A stretch of DNA of 64,000 bases from assembly GCF_019097595.1 (NCBI RefSeq), contig NC_080711.1:9391928-9455927 (forward strand). Reading direction: 5' to 3'. A program made the translations under genes and the position numbers. Positions 37,701 through 50,600 of this stretch are shown here, in pieces. The notes beneath the pieces were generated by a model. The model saw nothing but the letters and a program-made list of their open reading frames with translations. It did not search any database and was not told where the DNA came from. This DNA is from Hemibagrus wyckioides (lineage: Eukaryota > Chordata > Actinopteri > Siluriformes > Bagridae). Each line of letters opens with the position of its first letter. The stretch's first letter is position 1.

Positions 37701-38640
37701 AATCTCTTTACACCCTGAATTGAATAATGGGCCCTGTACACTATGTTGGCAAAGGTTTTTGGAAACCCCTCCAAAACACTGAATTCAGGGGTTGGGCTTG
37801 GCCCCTTAGTTCCAGTGAAAGGAACTCATGCTCCCAACTTTGTGGGAACAGTTTGCGGATGTCCCCTTCCTGTTCCAACATGACTGCACACCAGTGCAAA
37901 AACAAGGTCTATAGAGACATGGATGAGTGAGTTTGGTGTGGAGGAACTTGACTGGCCTGCACAGAGTCCTGACCTCAACCTGACAGAACACCTTTGGGAT
38001 GAATTAGAGTGGAGACTGCGAGCCATACCTTCTTGTCCATCATCAGTGTCTGACCTCACATACACGCTTCTAGAGGAATGGTCACAAATTCCCATAAACA
38101 CTCTCCTAAACTTTGTGGAAAGCCTTCCCAGAAGAGTTGAAGCTGTTATAGCTGCAAAGGGTGGGCCAACTCCATATTACATTCATGTGCATGTAAAGGC
38201 AGATGTTGTAGTTTTGGAATGGCTCAGAGTCTCCGCTCCAATTCATCCCAAAGGTGTTCTATGGGGTTGAGGACAGCAAACTCACTCATCCATTTCTTTT
38301 TGGACCTTGCTTTGTGCACCGGTGTACAGTCATGTTGGAACAGGAAGGGGTCATCCCCAAACTGTTCCCACAAAGTTGGGAGTATGAAATTGTCCAAAAT
38401 TTCTTGGTATGTTGAAGCATTAAGAGTTCCTTTCACTGGAACTTAGGGGCCAAGTCCAACCCCTGAAAAACAACACCTGAATTCAATGATTTGAAGGGGT
38501 GCCCCAAAACTTTTGGCAATATAGTGTATAACTATTTGTGTAGAGTTGCAATAAAACCGAATACATACCCTAATGAGAGGAAAGCTGTGTAGTCTCTTGT
38601 AGTCCGCCTCTTCTTTTTTACTTTCTCCTGTTTCTGCCAT
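34795..38640 (-). CDS. dnal4: Dynein light chain 4, axonemal (dnal4), three coding exons
   Basis: DNAL4 is a DLC8/LC8-superfamily light chain of axonemal dynein. Exons: 38569-38640 (ATG at 38638-38640), 35798-35881 and 34795-34959 (stop 34795-34797). Lengths of 72, 84 and 165 nt are all multiples of three, giving 106 residues against 105 in human. The protein begins MAETGESKKEEADYKRLHSF, continues TDMPEEMRVETMELCVTACE, and ends with GEGFGFEVTHEVKNLLYMFF then GGSLAVCVWKCS, the conserved LC8 fold strands. An AG acceptor about 14 bases upstream of the ATG indicates a 5' non-coding exon, probably ending at 39452. The first coding intron carries a 788-bp Tc1 fold-back element whose end lies 42 bp from the donor. 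Confidence 0.96.
35096..35265 (-). pseudogene. Internally deleted Tc1/mariner fragment
   Basis: The end CAGGCATAACATTATGACCACC is joined directly to the CACTGTGTATTCTGACACC region of the same family, skipping most of the transposase gene. The right terminal repeat is absent. It lies in the second coding intron of dnal4. Confidence 0.8.
35890..37735. other. dnal4 first coding intron, left part
   Basis: A/T-rich intronic DNA without recognisable repeats. The open frames near 36135-36600 have no similarity to known proteins. Confidence 0.6.
37739..38526. mobile_element. Fold-back Tc1 derivative, 788 bp
   Basis: The unit is bordered by TA on both sides (37737-37738, 38527-38528) and by inverted ends of the CACTATATTGCCAAAAG family. 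The first part (37739-38210) runs in plus orientation from the 5' end to near the 3' end of a Tc1 transposase gene, with an internal deletion. It then turns into an inverted second copy of the 5' part (about 38218-38526). For example, CACCTTTGGGATGAATTAGAGTGG near 37990 reappears reversed near 38240. The two arms can pair over roughly 250-300 bp. All transposase frames are broken. Confidence 0.88.
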
Positions 38641-38659
38641 TTGGATTTCTTACTAGAGA

Positions 38660-39445
38660 AAAATGCAAACAGAAAACTTGATGTGAGATCATCAGGCTGC
38701 TAATAATTTAGTTTAAAGAGATATTCAATATAATATTTCCTGATATGTTGGTGTATCAGGTGTAATAGGTATGAAAGATGGAATGCAGAGGTACACATGA
38801 TGAATATTGATACAGTCATAAACCACTACCTTCCAGTTTAAAGGGAACACTATAGAAAAGCATGAATGAATGAGAAAGCAACCCTTTCATTTTTATTTAG
38901 GTCAAAAACTGAAATGCTGTCATTCTTATTCCCTTAAGTGTACTAAGGTTTACGACCACAGTGATACAGTATCTAAAAACTCCAAGAAAAAAAGCTAGAT
39001 AATAACTACAAATATCTGAAAAATACCAGTAGGTATACAAATACATGCTTTCCTCACAGCTAGCCAAGTTACCTTGGGCTGACTAGCGCGCTAGCAGAAC
39101 AATGGAAGTCAATGTATTATGCTAACTGCTAGTGAGACTAGATTGCTAATTCCCCATAAGCGGTTTTTCGATAGCACTTAATCATAAACATTATACATGG
39201 AATGTTTTTTGGAAAACTAACCAGGACTGTGTAGTCATACACAGCTAGCAATTCTGTTTTGCGCTAAATGCTAACCGAGCTAACATAGCAACCAAACAGG
39301 CATTAGCTAACCCTGGCTAGTTTGTGCACATAACAGTCAAATAAAACCCGATAGCAATAACGCTAATGCTAATTAACAATCGCAAACATCTGAAGCACTG
39401 TACAACTCAGTGTGCGACGTTACCGCTGTCTCGCGCTGCGATGAA
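38660..39445. other. Probable dnal4 5' intron
   Basis: Between the acceptor upstream of the dnal4 ATG and the candidate donor at 39446-39451. It contains several GCTAGC/CTAGC-type motifs near 39060-39330 but no recognised repeat or gene. Confidence 0.45.
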
Positions 39446-39560
39446 ACTTACTTTCTTCAACTACCGTTGACATGGAGACAAATCAGCCATAGCAACCACG
39501 GAGGAGGACAACCCACGTGATTGTAATACTTCCGGCGTCGTGTCTGTGGAAAAACCAAGC
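39400..39560 (-). promoter_or_regulatory. Probable dnal4 promoter and first exon
   Basis: A small CpG cluster (TGTGCGACGTTACCG, TCTCGCGCTGCG, TTCCGGCGTCG). A minus-strand donor GTAAGT at 39446-39451 would end a 5' non-coding exon starting somewhere near 39540. On the minus strand TTGCTATGGCTGATT near 39490 resembles an RFX/X-box half site (GTTGCTATGG), which would suit a ciliary gene. Confidence 0.5.
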
Positions 39561-39599
39561 ACGCTGACAGAGAGAGAAAATATCCATCGTCCACTTTAT

Positions 39600-39915
39600 T
39601 CCTAATTAGGGGATGTGCTCGAGCCTATCCCAGCACGCATTGGGTGAAAGGCAAGGGTACACCCTGGACAGGTCACCAGTCCATCACAGGGCCACACATA
39701 TAGACGGACAACCACATGGGCAATTTAGAATTACCAATCAATCTAATGTACATGTTTTTGGACTGTGGGAGGAAACCAGAGTACCCAGAGTAAACCTATG
39801 CAGGCATGGGGAGAACATGCAAACTCCACACAGAAAAGCCCCTGCCATTTCGAACCCAGGACCTTCTTGCTGTGAGACAACAGAGCTAACCACTAATCCA
39901 CCACACTACCCAGAG
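39600..39915 (+). repeat. Interspersed fish repeat, full-length-like copy
   Basis: It runs through GAGCCTATCCCAGCACGCATTGG, CACCCTGGACAGGTCACCAG, TGGACTGTGGGAGGAAACC, GGGGAGAACATGCAAACTCC and CCACTAATCCACCAC. The family is abundant in fish genomes and resembles a LINE 3' region; the exact class is unsure. Its open frame is not a gene. Confidence 0.8.
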
Positions 39916-40159
39916 CCTGAATGGAGTATAAACACTATTCTTAGAGCTGTAACTGCACCCAAGTGAAACCAAATCTAAATATTATCACGATCATATTTCT
40001 ACACATTTCCCATTCCTTTCCCTTGTATTTCCATATATAGAAATAATAATTCCTAATTTTAACCTTTTGACATATCCCTAATACTGATGTATTTATAATG
40101 GCTCATGTCCAAAATGAGGTTTCTGTGTTAAATACTACACAATAACATACAGTTTTTAT

Positions 40160-40485
40160 ATACAGAGCAGTGGGTGGCATGGTGTAGAGGATGCGCTACA
40201 GTCTGTATGAGTTTCTGGTCACGTTCTCCCAGTGTGGGTTTCTGCTGATTTCTGTGGTTTCCTCCTACCTCTCAAAACAGCATACCATGAGGGGGACTGG
40301 CTGTGCAAAAATACCCCTAAATATGAATAAGGGTGAATGTATGTGCGTGGTGTAAGGCGATGGACTTGCTTCCATCCAGGATGTATTTCTGCCTTGCCTC
40401 CACAGTTCCTGGGATAGGCTCCGGATCCACCGAGACTCTGACCAGGATAAAACACTTCCCAAAGATGATTGAATGAATATTTTGA
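40160..40485 (+). repeat. Interspersed repeat ending GATGATTGAATGA
   Basis: Text such as GCAGTGGGTGGCATGG, GGTTTCCTCCTACCTC and CCTGGGATAGGCTCCGGATCC, then ACCAGGATAAAACACTTCCC, is the common fish repeat tail with a short GAATGA-like end. It has no coding potential. Confidence 0.75.
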
Positions 40486-40489
40486 CATA

Positions 40490-43400
40490 CGTTACATGTT
40501 TCTCTCTAACCTGGAAACATATAAAATAACATAGACCTTAACAGTAGCCTGATTAATTATTTTAAATTGCTTCATGTCAGCTCATGTTACTTTTAAAACC
40601 CATTCTTAAATTATTTTATAATCTGTGTATGTGAGATTGGATGCGATTGCTAATTTACGGCTAGACCCTGAGGTAAACCATGCAGTCTTTTTTAATTCTA
40701 CATTTTTTTATGAGCAGACGAATACTACTAGTAAAATTCACTTTAACAAGGAAGACAGTCAGTGTCCTATTTTCTTTTGAAAGTAGGTCTAAACTGTTGA
40801 CCTAATAAGAGGACTGTGGGAAATAGCTAATTGACTTTTGAAAAAAGTTACACATCCATTTTCTATGCCCCAATTTTACAATCACCACATCCAATTTACA
40901 TGATGTGTCAGCCCAGTTTCAGGACTGATCTTACTGATGGAGAAGATAAATGACGTTGATGTTCTTCCAATGGATGCTTTAAACTGTATGTGTCACATTT
41001 ATTATTGTAGTTTCTTTGTCAAGTGCAAGGTACATGTGAAATGCACTTGGAAACACAACAGAATGGTTAAAGCCCAGGTTCAGAAGTTTTGTGCCTGTGT
41101 GGCTCATTGCTTTCTCTGAACTGTGAATTGTAAACAAAAGCACTATTCTATAGTTACATTATTCCACTCTTCCACTTTCTAACCACGCCTGCTTGTTCCT
41201 TTCACCTTTTAGAAGGAGACAATGAAAGCCAAAGAAATCTATTTCGTAGCAATATAGCAGCACTTTATCTATTTTTTTATTCTACTTTTAACTGCTGCAG
41301 ATTTATAGTCTGTCAAAAATTAAGATCCTTATATTAAATAAGATATCATTTTATCACTTAATTTGCTAATGGTCCATCAAGTAACATGGCCTTGTTTTGT
41401 CTGACATTATTCATTTTAACAGCGCAAAAACCTGGCAACTTAAGTAATAAAAAAGTACCATAATGCCTTTGTAATATATAGAAAGGACAAGATCAGGGTT
41501 AAACACCTTACTATGTTCTTGGTAAGGCTGTTAGCCGGAGAAGAAGTTCAAGATCAGATCAGTCTGCACTCTTTCTGGAGGGCACATGATAGGTAATGAA
41601 AAATTGTAAAGAGCAGACAGAAAGGATGATAGGACTGCAAATGGTTTCACATTTTCTCCTTTTTTGATAGGAATAACCAAATGAGATGAGATGATGGCAC
41701 AGGGTGCGATTTTCTAATATCATCTCAAGGAGTTTTTCCTTGCTACCATCGCCTCTGGCTTGATCATTAGGGTTAGGTTAAAAATTTATACCTTATATCC
41801 TGAATTTATGTATTTCTGTACCGCTGCTTTGCGACAATATCCATTGTTAGAAATGCTATTCAAAGAAAATTAAATTGACTTGAATGACAGACTGAAAGAC
41901 TATATATGAAGACAGAAAGTATTAGATATATAGTTATATAGCAAACAGCCAGGATGTGTGTGATTCATTCTGATTATTGCAAAATCCCTGAAGCTGCACT
42001 TCTTCTACAGCACAGTAGATGTGTTTACACAGCAGTGTTCTGTAAGAAACCTAGTATATTCGTTTCAATTCCAGGCTCCAGCCAACTCTAATATGTCTTA
42101 TTAAGATTAACTGATTAATTGTGCTTAATGACATGAACAAAACATTGTACCAAATTTATATGTAACAACCAATGCAGTCAAGAATGTGTGTTACAGCTCC
42201 AGACAAGGAGGGGGGGGGCTGGAGGATGTGAGCAAGGAAGGAAAAAAAAAAGAAGGATTAGCTTTGTATATCTGGATGTACATTATTTAGAACATGTCTG
42301 TGCTAAAGCCTGTAAAACGAGCACGTGTTTTTCCCGAGCATGCCATGTGACCCAAGACGAGCAAAGAGTTTCATGCTTGTGTTTATAGCTCTGTAACAAG
42401 AGGTGATGGAATGGTTGCTAAGTAACGGCAGCAGTTCCCGAGGATAAATGATATGAAGCAGAGTACACGCGCATGTGTCACACCTTCATTGAAATCCAAG
42501 GCCTTGAAATAAAAGACAAAACAAATGGCTGTTCATAAGAGTGAAATCAACTCCACTCTTCGTAGTAAAATGTTACGCAGAGTTAATCTCACCGTCGGAT
42601 AACACGTCAAAGAATGAGTGATTTTTTTTTTTTTTTTTGAAAGGCATCCTGTTCCAAAGCAGAGTGCAGGAAAAAAAGTTTCTGACACAAGCGACATTTT
42701 TCTTTTGTAACATGAGCTATTTTTATGTATACACCAAGTACATGACATCACAGTGACCACACAAATAACAGGCACCGCATTAACATTAACAAACAACCAG
42801 ACATTAATGCACTATAAAGGAGATAAACAGTGAATAGAAATGATAGATCAATAGTTCTTTTCAGTTCATCTGTCAAAGTTACATCCTTGTGCTACTGCAT
42901 GCTGCTGCCGTTTTTTTTTTTCGGGCAGCACTCGTGAAAATGTGCAAAACAATATTAATATCTTCTCAGCATGTCCTGCAATTGGAACAAATCCACTGTG
43001 CGCTGGCGTTTATGTTCCAGGTTCAGTGTCAATATGGAAAACTCCACCGAACCTCTGTATTCAGAGAATAATAACATACTCTGATCAGATATAAATATAT
43101 ACACACGACATACACAGTATATTATATAGTACAATTCCCATTGGATCTCATTTCATATGGAATGTAGATTTAATCACAGTTATAAAAAAAAAAGAGAGAG
43201 ACAAAGATACAGATATTAATAATAATGGCTTAACGAAATGCACTGCATCATGGGTTATTGACTGCACTTGGGACCTTATGCAAGGTCAGGTAGGAAAACA
43301 GTTTGAGCCAAGATTTCTAGCAAAATAAAATACAGTAATTCCATAGGTAAACATTCCTCAATTGTATACACACAACAGAACTTTTCTATTTGCTTCAGTG

Positions 43401-44025
43401 TATTGACTTAATAATAGATTTTAAAGAGCAGCTCCAGAGAATTTCATGAAATTTTCATGATCAAAAACTGGACATTAAAGTGTGTTATAGCTTATTTTAA
43501 TAATGTAAACAAAAATACTGTTCCATTATTAGAATAATTTACAAAACAACAACAACAAAAAAATGCTTGGGGCTATAAGGTTAGCTCATCCGGGGAGTGA
43601 AGCTTATTCATTCCCATGGTGGCTTCTTCATTCTATACAAATTTATGCTGTTCAATAACATGCTCCACTTCCTCCACAGTGGAAATCAGACCTTGAAAAT
43701 GTAAATGTTTTGTCAAGGGCAAAAACATAATGTTTGTTCTAAAGTCATGATCAGCTCCTGGGAATTAAAGGACTCCTTGAGGCTGTTCATTAATTATTTG
43801 AGCTGCAAAAATTACCCAAATCTCTATAAAGCTTCTTCTGGCAAATACATATCATAGAGTGTCTTTCCAGGAGCTGGTGGTGAGGTTTGAACATGGAGGT
43901 GTGAGCAAAACAGACTGTTGGAGCTGATTTTTCTTAACTGAATTTGCCAGCCGTTGAAAAGTTTTAAATGTGATAACGATGTGTTATGTGGTTAAAAATG
44001 AATCATATAATATGAGGCAATCATC
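40490..44025. other. Intergenic region between dnal4 and nptxr
   Basis: No gene was seen. Part of the right end may be nptxr 3' UTR. An ATTAAA on the minus strand near 43166 is one possible polyadenylation signal. The stretch also holds homopolymer tracts (T run near 42617-42636) and one L2 tail. Confidence 0.5.
41695..41880 (+). repeat. L2-like LINE 3' tail
   Basis: GTTTTTCCTTGCTACCATCGCC, CTGGCTTGATCATTAGGG, GCTGCTTTGCGACAATATCC and the end AAATTAAATTGACTTGAATG are characteristic of the 3' ends of fish L2-type LINEs, with TTGAATG-like short tandem tails. Confidence 0.8.
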
Positions 44026-44200
44026 CATCCATCCATTTTCTGAACCTCTTTATCTTACACAGGGTCGAGGGGAGCCAAGGCAGGGGGCAACATTGGATGG
44101 AGTTGCAAACTCATTGTAGAGAACAATCGCATACTCTGCGAATCAAACCCCCAACCCAGGAAGTGGGAAGCAAATGTGCTAAGCACCCATGCTCCCTATA
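44025..44200. repeat. Degraded interspersed repeat (CATCCATCC start)
   Basis: It begins ATCATCCATCCATCCATTTTC and includes AGGGTCGAGGGGAGCC and ATCAAACCCCCAACCC. It is a common vertebrate interspersed repeat, possibly within the nptxr 3' flank. Confidence 0.6.
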
Positions 44201-44632
44201 ATAACACCATCATTTTAACACTGATTCAGCTTCTCGCAGGCATTGCAATCAGTTCTAAGTTTGGTTCACATGAGCTGAAGATATTCATTCTGTAATGTCT
44301 TCAACATGAAGAATAACAAAAATCTAAAGTGCATATAAAGAAATGAACAAAAACTGATGTAATGCCTGAATGTAACTCTCATTAAAGCAAAGTAAAAAGA
44401 TGGAATGTCTTACTAGTTCCAAAACCTTTTCTCTTTCCCAATGCATACAAAAACCTTTCTGGTAAATAAAAATATATAATAACTCACAATATTCTTATAT
44501 TTAAAGTTTAAGTATTTGCTTCAAATAGACATTTCACACCACACAAGCTTTTCCAGTCTCCTCTGCACCTGAGCTTGTCTCAGACACCTATCGCCCCGTT
44601 CCTTCCCTCACATGACCTGCTGATGTGACGCC

Positions 44633-47600
44633 TCACTCCTGCACTTTAGTATGATGGCTGCAGTGCTCGGCCGACTGCTTGGTGACGCCTCCGAACGCTT
44701 CTACTTCGCGGCTGGTCCAAGGGACTACATTACCCAGCATGCCTGTGCTGCAGTGGGCTAGTGCAGAAAGCTCTGCCCGAGTCAGCGGCCGGTCCCACAT
44801 GTTAAACTGAGAGAGGTCACCGAAGAGAGCCCGTGATGCCTCGAAACGAAGTCCACCCTTTGAACCCTGCATGGAGGAGAAGACAGGATTCGGTTTAAAA
44901 CTAAACATGCTTCTTTTGTTCTTTTTGACATTATTTTAGGGTTATAATTTCAGATCAAAACGCAAGATCAAATAGAATTTCAAATCAAACAGCAAGGAAA
45001 TTGAATCCATGTCTGCAACCCTGCCCACTTTGGGCACTATAAAGTACTGTCAATGCTTCTCACAGTTAGTCAACAGATTCCAAGCTCCATCACATGAATA
45101 CCCTTGAGAAACGTCTCTGTGCTCATGGTAACGAGAACAGAAACTTATCAACTATGCTGACTCTCCTGGAAGCCTGATTCCAAATTTAGCTATGTGAAAA
45201 CAGCAGCATACAAAGCACTGCAAAACTAAAGCACTAATGAATCACACTTCTTTACTTGTGATCATCAAATGCAGCTTTTTCAGTCCGCTTTGTTATCTTT
45301 TTTCAGTCTTTTAGGTGTTTTGTAAATCATCATCCGTTGGAGCCTTTTTCTATAGATAGATAGATATATAGATATATAGCTCTCTGAGAGCAGTTAGGGT
45401 AGGGCATCATAGAAGTAAAATTTGAAGCAAATACAGATCTACAAAAACACACTAAATAATAAATAGATACACTCAGGTGTGCAGAAATGACAGTGAATAA
45501 TACATACCATATATGTACAGCATAAGCAGTGTGTTCAGATGTTATACAGTGTTATGGTTCAAGGTAAGAAAAACATTCTTTATGGTAGCAGAACTAATTG
45601 ATTTTCACTATGGACTCAATTTGTAAAGTTGAGCCCTGGTGCAGTGAACATGAGATCAACCTCTGCTAATTCTGTGTAGTATTTATCCCTGATCAGATCC
45701 TGTGCTTTCACGGCTGTGGCCTGGGTTCGATTGCTGGGAAGGGAACAGACCTTTTCAGTAAGGGGTTAATTCTCAGTGCTGGCCCCTTTGCTAAAATGGG
45801 AGGGTTGCTCAGGAAGGGCATCTGTTATAAAACCTGTGCCAGATTAAATATGCGAATCGTGTGGTCTGCTGGGGTGTCCCGGAACAAGGACGGCAACATT
45901 TCTCGTTGATTAGGAATACAGTCATTCTGCTGAAATGCCTTTAAATTCCCAATATATTTATATCTGCACTTGCGTAGCTCTCGTGTCTGGAAAGATAAGT
46001 AACTGTGAGGTTCTCAGCTCAGCTGGCTGTCTTGAGAGCTAGCCAGTATATGACTCACCTGTTCCTGGCCTAGGATGAGCGTTCCTCCAGGACGGCTGTA
46101 GTGGCGGGTTGCCAGGTCCTTCCCCTCACCTTTCAGCTTGCCTCCCACGTAGGCGTGCCACACTCCTCCTCTCCTGTTCCAACTGACACACACATGCTGC
46201 CAAGATCCAGCCGTCAGGTTCAGATAGAACTGTGCCACCTAGAGGAGGATAAAAGAATGAATGAATATTTCATCAGCATCCTTTCCTCTCAGCATCGCTT
46301 AAGGGTAAGCTTAAATACTCTTATACTGATCATAACAAGAGGCTAGGGGGCAGAGAGCGAGACTCATGAATGCCAATTATGTTATTATTTTGAGGATGTG
46401 CTGTAATAGAGAATCGCTAATCATTAGCAGGGCTATAACACACTTCATTTTGAACTTCAACTACCAGTTTCAAGGCCAGCAACAACAAGAAGAGGGAAGT
46501 AAAAAACAGCAGTGTGATGGTGTGATCATTAACCAATCATCACAGTGATCAGTGGGTAAAAAGCCACTCAATGAGGCCGAGGGGGGTTTTGACTGTAGGT
46601 CGTAAACAAAGTGTCATAACTATCGGAACTATATACTCATTCATACTGATCTATCCTAGACACATTACACTGATAGAAGCAACACTAACTAGGTAAAAAT
46701 GTAAACATAATTTTAATAGAAAATGTGTATTTCAAAAATAAATAAAAAATTACGTTATATAAACACACACATATGCTCCCTCTCTCTCTCTCTCTCTCTC
46801 TCGCTCTCTCTCTCTTCTAGAGACTTGTATAAATGTTTCATATGCAATTACAAACAGCTTCATGTAAAGCAACATCATCAAGCCTGCCAAGGCTTTTCCC
46901 ATTTACTATAGATGCTAAATCTAGAACTATTAAAGGAACCGATTAAGAAACCCATACTGGTTCTATGATAAAGTGTAAAGGCTAAAGAACCATTATTTAA
47001 ACCATATAGAGGCTTTATGTACATCATGGCACATCAGTGGAATATTCTGGAAAACCTTTCTGGGCAATAAACAGGTTATGTTGTGTGGGCTTTTAGCAAA
47101 TATTCATTAAAATCCCCAAAGTACTTCTGACTCAAATCCAATATATAACAGAAATCACAAACTCTGTTTACCTCATTTTTGATGATGAGCTCAACAGGGC
47201 CATTGACTAATTGCTGCAGCACCAGCTCGTGAGGTTCCTCTGACACGGCATAAGAAACTGCCGTTCCCAGGATGCTCTGCGCAGGTCTGAGCCACATACA
47301 GACAGTGAGGGCGTGGAGCATTGGGATTGCTCGTTTCACCACAGCATACACAGAGGTGCTCCTGATAGGAAAAGAGAGTCTGTAACCCTCCGGGAACCTG
47401 TTCTCAGACAGACCTGAGAAACAAACACACACACACATAGTCAGTACCAGACCACCACCTGATAATAGAAGTGTATACAGTAAACAAAAAACAGATCGAG
47501 ATTATTTAATTTGAAATCATTCATGATGAAGCTTCACCCAGGAGGCTTTTATTAAAGTTTCCAAACACTGAGCTCCTCAGTGCTTTACTTATGTTCTAAA

Positions 47601-50600
47601 TTCCTGTTTAAGGAAGCAATTAAATTTTAGTAGAAACTATTAAGAAGAAGCTTTTATTATTTCCGCACACTATATTCCATTACAGCAGAATTCTTTTCCT
47701 CACATATCCCAGCTTCTTCTTCTTCTTTCGATGTTGGGGTCAGAGCACACGGTCAGCCTTGGTACAGTGCTATTTGGGAGAGGGTTAAGGGCCTTGCTCA
47801 GGAGCCCAGCAGTGGCAGCTTGGCAGTGCTGGGGTTTGAAACCTGATTGTCAACCCAGAGTCTTAACCACTGCCCTAATTATTGATACACTAACAGATTT
47901 TGATTCAGAAATAAATTATGAATAACGCAGATATGACAGATTTTGATTCAGGAATAAATTATAAATAGCTAGGGTTGTTAACCACTTCATATCAGTATTT
48001 ATATGTTTAGCTTTACAGCATGGGAGCTTTATGTCAAAGCCTATGAAATTTTTACTAATGCAACAAAAGACAGGTTTCCCCTCAGCAGATATGAGCACAT
48101 CACCACATGCCAAATCAATGAAATCAATGAAACCTGATTAAACGTATTTTTTTTCTTGGTGGAGAGTGGTTGATGAAGACATGTCTCTTTGGCCCCTCGG
48201 TGAGGGTGAAACAGATATGCAATCAATCCTTTGAATTAAATGTCAAATTTAATTCAACCTTTTCACAAAATATTTTTTTCAAAATCGATCACATGCCTTA
48301 TTTATGTCAGTTTCCAGCTTTAGAGTTTGATAAATCTCATTCTCTTTACTCCCCTCACTTTTACTCCTTCCCATTTCTCATCCTGTTTGCATCATTTCCC
48401 TGCATTTTTCACTGATTTATTTTACCCATCTATATACCCATTTGTTTACTCACTCATACAACCATTCCATTAATCTTCCTCTGTCTTGCTCTCACTCCCT
48501 CACCTTGCTCAAGGCTGCTGATTCGTTGATGAACAGCATCCAGTCCGTGGTCAATGTGTTGCTGATGTTTCTGGGTTTCTTTGCGAAGTGCTTTCCTCTC
48601 CTCTTCCAGGACTTGCATCTTCCGCTTCAGCTCTCGCTCTAGATCCTCCACTCTCCTCTGCGCAGCGGCTCCCTGGACCGTGATTGGACTTGAGACACCG
48701 CCTTTGCCCTTCTGCCCTGACTCTGTGTGGTTGTGAGCCAGTGGAGCCATTTCTGCCTGCAAGAACACTTGTGCATTATAAATGAGTTTTTAAGCCGGGA
48801 TGCACTGAGTGACACCGAGCACTGATGTTAGATAATACAGGCTTGGTATATGTATAGATTTTAATTTATCTTTCAACCTAATTTATATTGAATTGACCTG
48901 AAGACTCAAATCGTGAATATCAACACAGGACACAACTTGTTTCAACTAAAGGTCCAAATTAACACCATTTGGTTTGACATAACACAGTAACAGAAGACTG
49001 GGCAGGAAGTCAGCACTGGATCAGTTTCAGAACATGATACCAAACATAATATATATTTAAAAAAAAAAATAAGAAAAGCAGATTAGTACATTTTGGGTGA
49101 GAATTTTCACATTTATATTCCCGTTCAACCACACTGCATCATCAGTTTGGGCTGTGGACAGCAAGCACAACAGCACTCTACACTGCAGCAACTCATACCT
49201 CTTCCGACCCATGTGATCGATCATGTATGCTCCAGTATTGTGATCAAAAATAAATAAAAAAATAAATAAATAACCCAGATACTCCACTTGTTCAGTCAGC
49301 AGTACAGCAACCTATCATTTATTATGTCACTTTTTTTGCGTCCTCATTGATGCAGCTCCTTAATTTATGGTGAGTGATATTGATGTTATTGATCTCCAAA
49401 CGTGGTTTTAATCACGCAATAGAGAGCGTGCGGCGTGAACACGCGCGCGCTGATGACCGCTGCGGCAGTCCTGCGATCAAGCAACGGGACTGGCGCGAGC
49501 GCTCCGGCTCAGCCAATTAGAGCAGCGCGTTTCTAGCGCAGAGCCGTAAATCACCGCCGGCGCGACGCGGAGCAGAAATGAGATGCAGGCGAGCAGCGGG
49601 GAGGGGAACTTTGGGGGGGGGATAAAGGGGAAAAAGCGTGATTATCTGCACAGCACGATCGCACACGAATCCCATCAACTGCTCTGCTAAACTGTGCGTT
49701 TGCGTAAGGGCGCGCGCGCGTGCGTATATATAAACACCGGCGTTCTGACAGACTGTCCTCCGAACTACACTTTTGCATGCCCGTGCAATTCATTATCCTT
49801 CCTCACATAATTTAACATATTCTGAAAATAAGACAAACTATCAGCTAACATGCCACCTGTTGTTTCATGCTAGAATGGCAATAAATAGTACGGCACCCGC
49901 AGTTTGATGATGGAAATATAAATAACAGCAAACATTTGATATATGTTTTTTTGCCAAGCTCTAAATGCATACTACAGCAGGAGAGTTAAGACAAACTGGT
50001 GTTCAATTTTCACACATTGTTTGCGACAGTATGCTGTAGGGGGCATGATAGACTAATTACATATCCACTACACATGTAACTGTAATATTCTTTACTTTTT
50101 TCCCTTTCCCATATCCAGAATATTATTATTATTATTATTATCTTTTTTTCCCCCATAGACGTACATTATAACCAATGTCTTTTCTCTTTTCTTTCTCTTA
50201 TATAATTAATTGTTTAACATTTTCAGTGGTTGAAATTCTATATTATAATAATTAGATTTTATCGCCTAGGGAACATTAATTATTTTTTTTAATCTGTAAA
50301 CACGTTAAATACATGAATATAGGCATATAGGCTACACATACTACAGACTATGCTGTTTGCATTCATGGACACTAAATAGAAGATATACGTTTTCAGCAGT
50401 GAGATGTGTAGCATTTGCTTTTAAAAAAGTTAACATGCCTCTCCATTATCTAACAAGTGTTATTTAAATAGCAACTTTCTAAAATGGTTTCTATTTAAAC
50501 CCTTTTTTTATGTATAAGGGAAGCTTTAAGGGATCCTCCATAGGGACACATCGAAGAACTCTTCAGGGTGGTATATGACGGCACGTGAACAAAGAAAGGA

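Noticed and set aside
39613..39966. 117-codon open frame
   Set aside because: Lies wholly in a common interspersed repeat.
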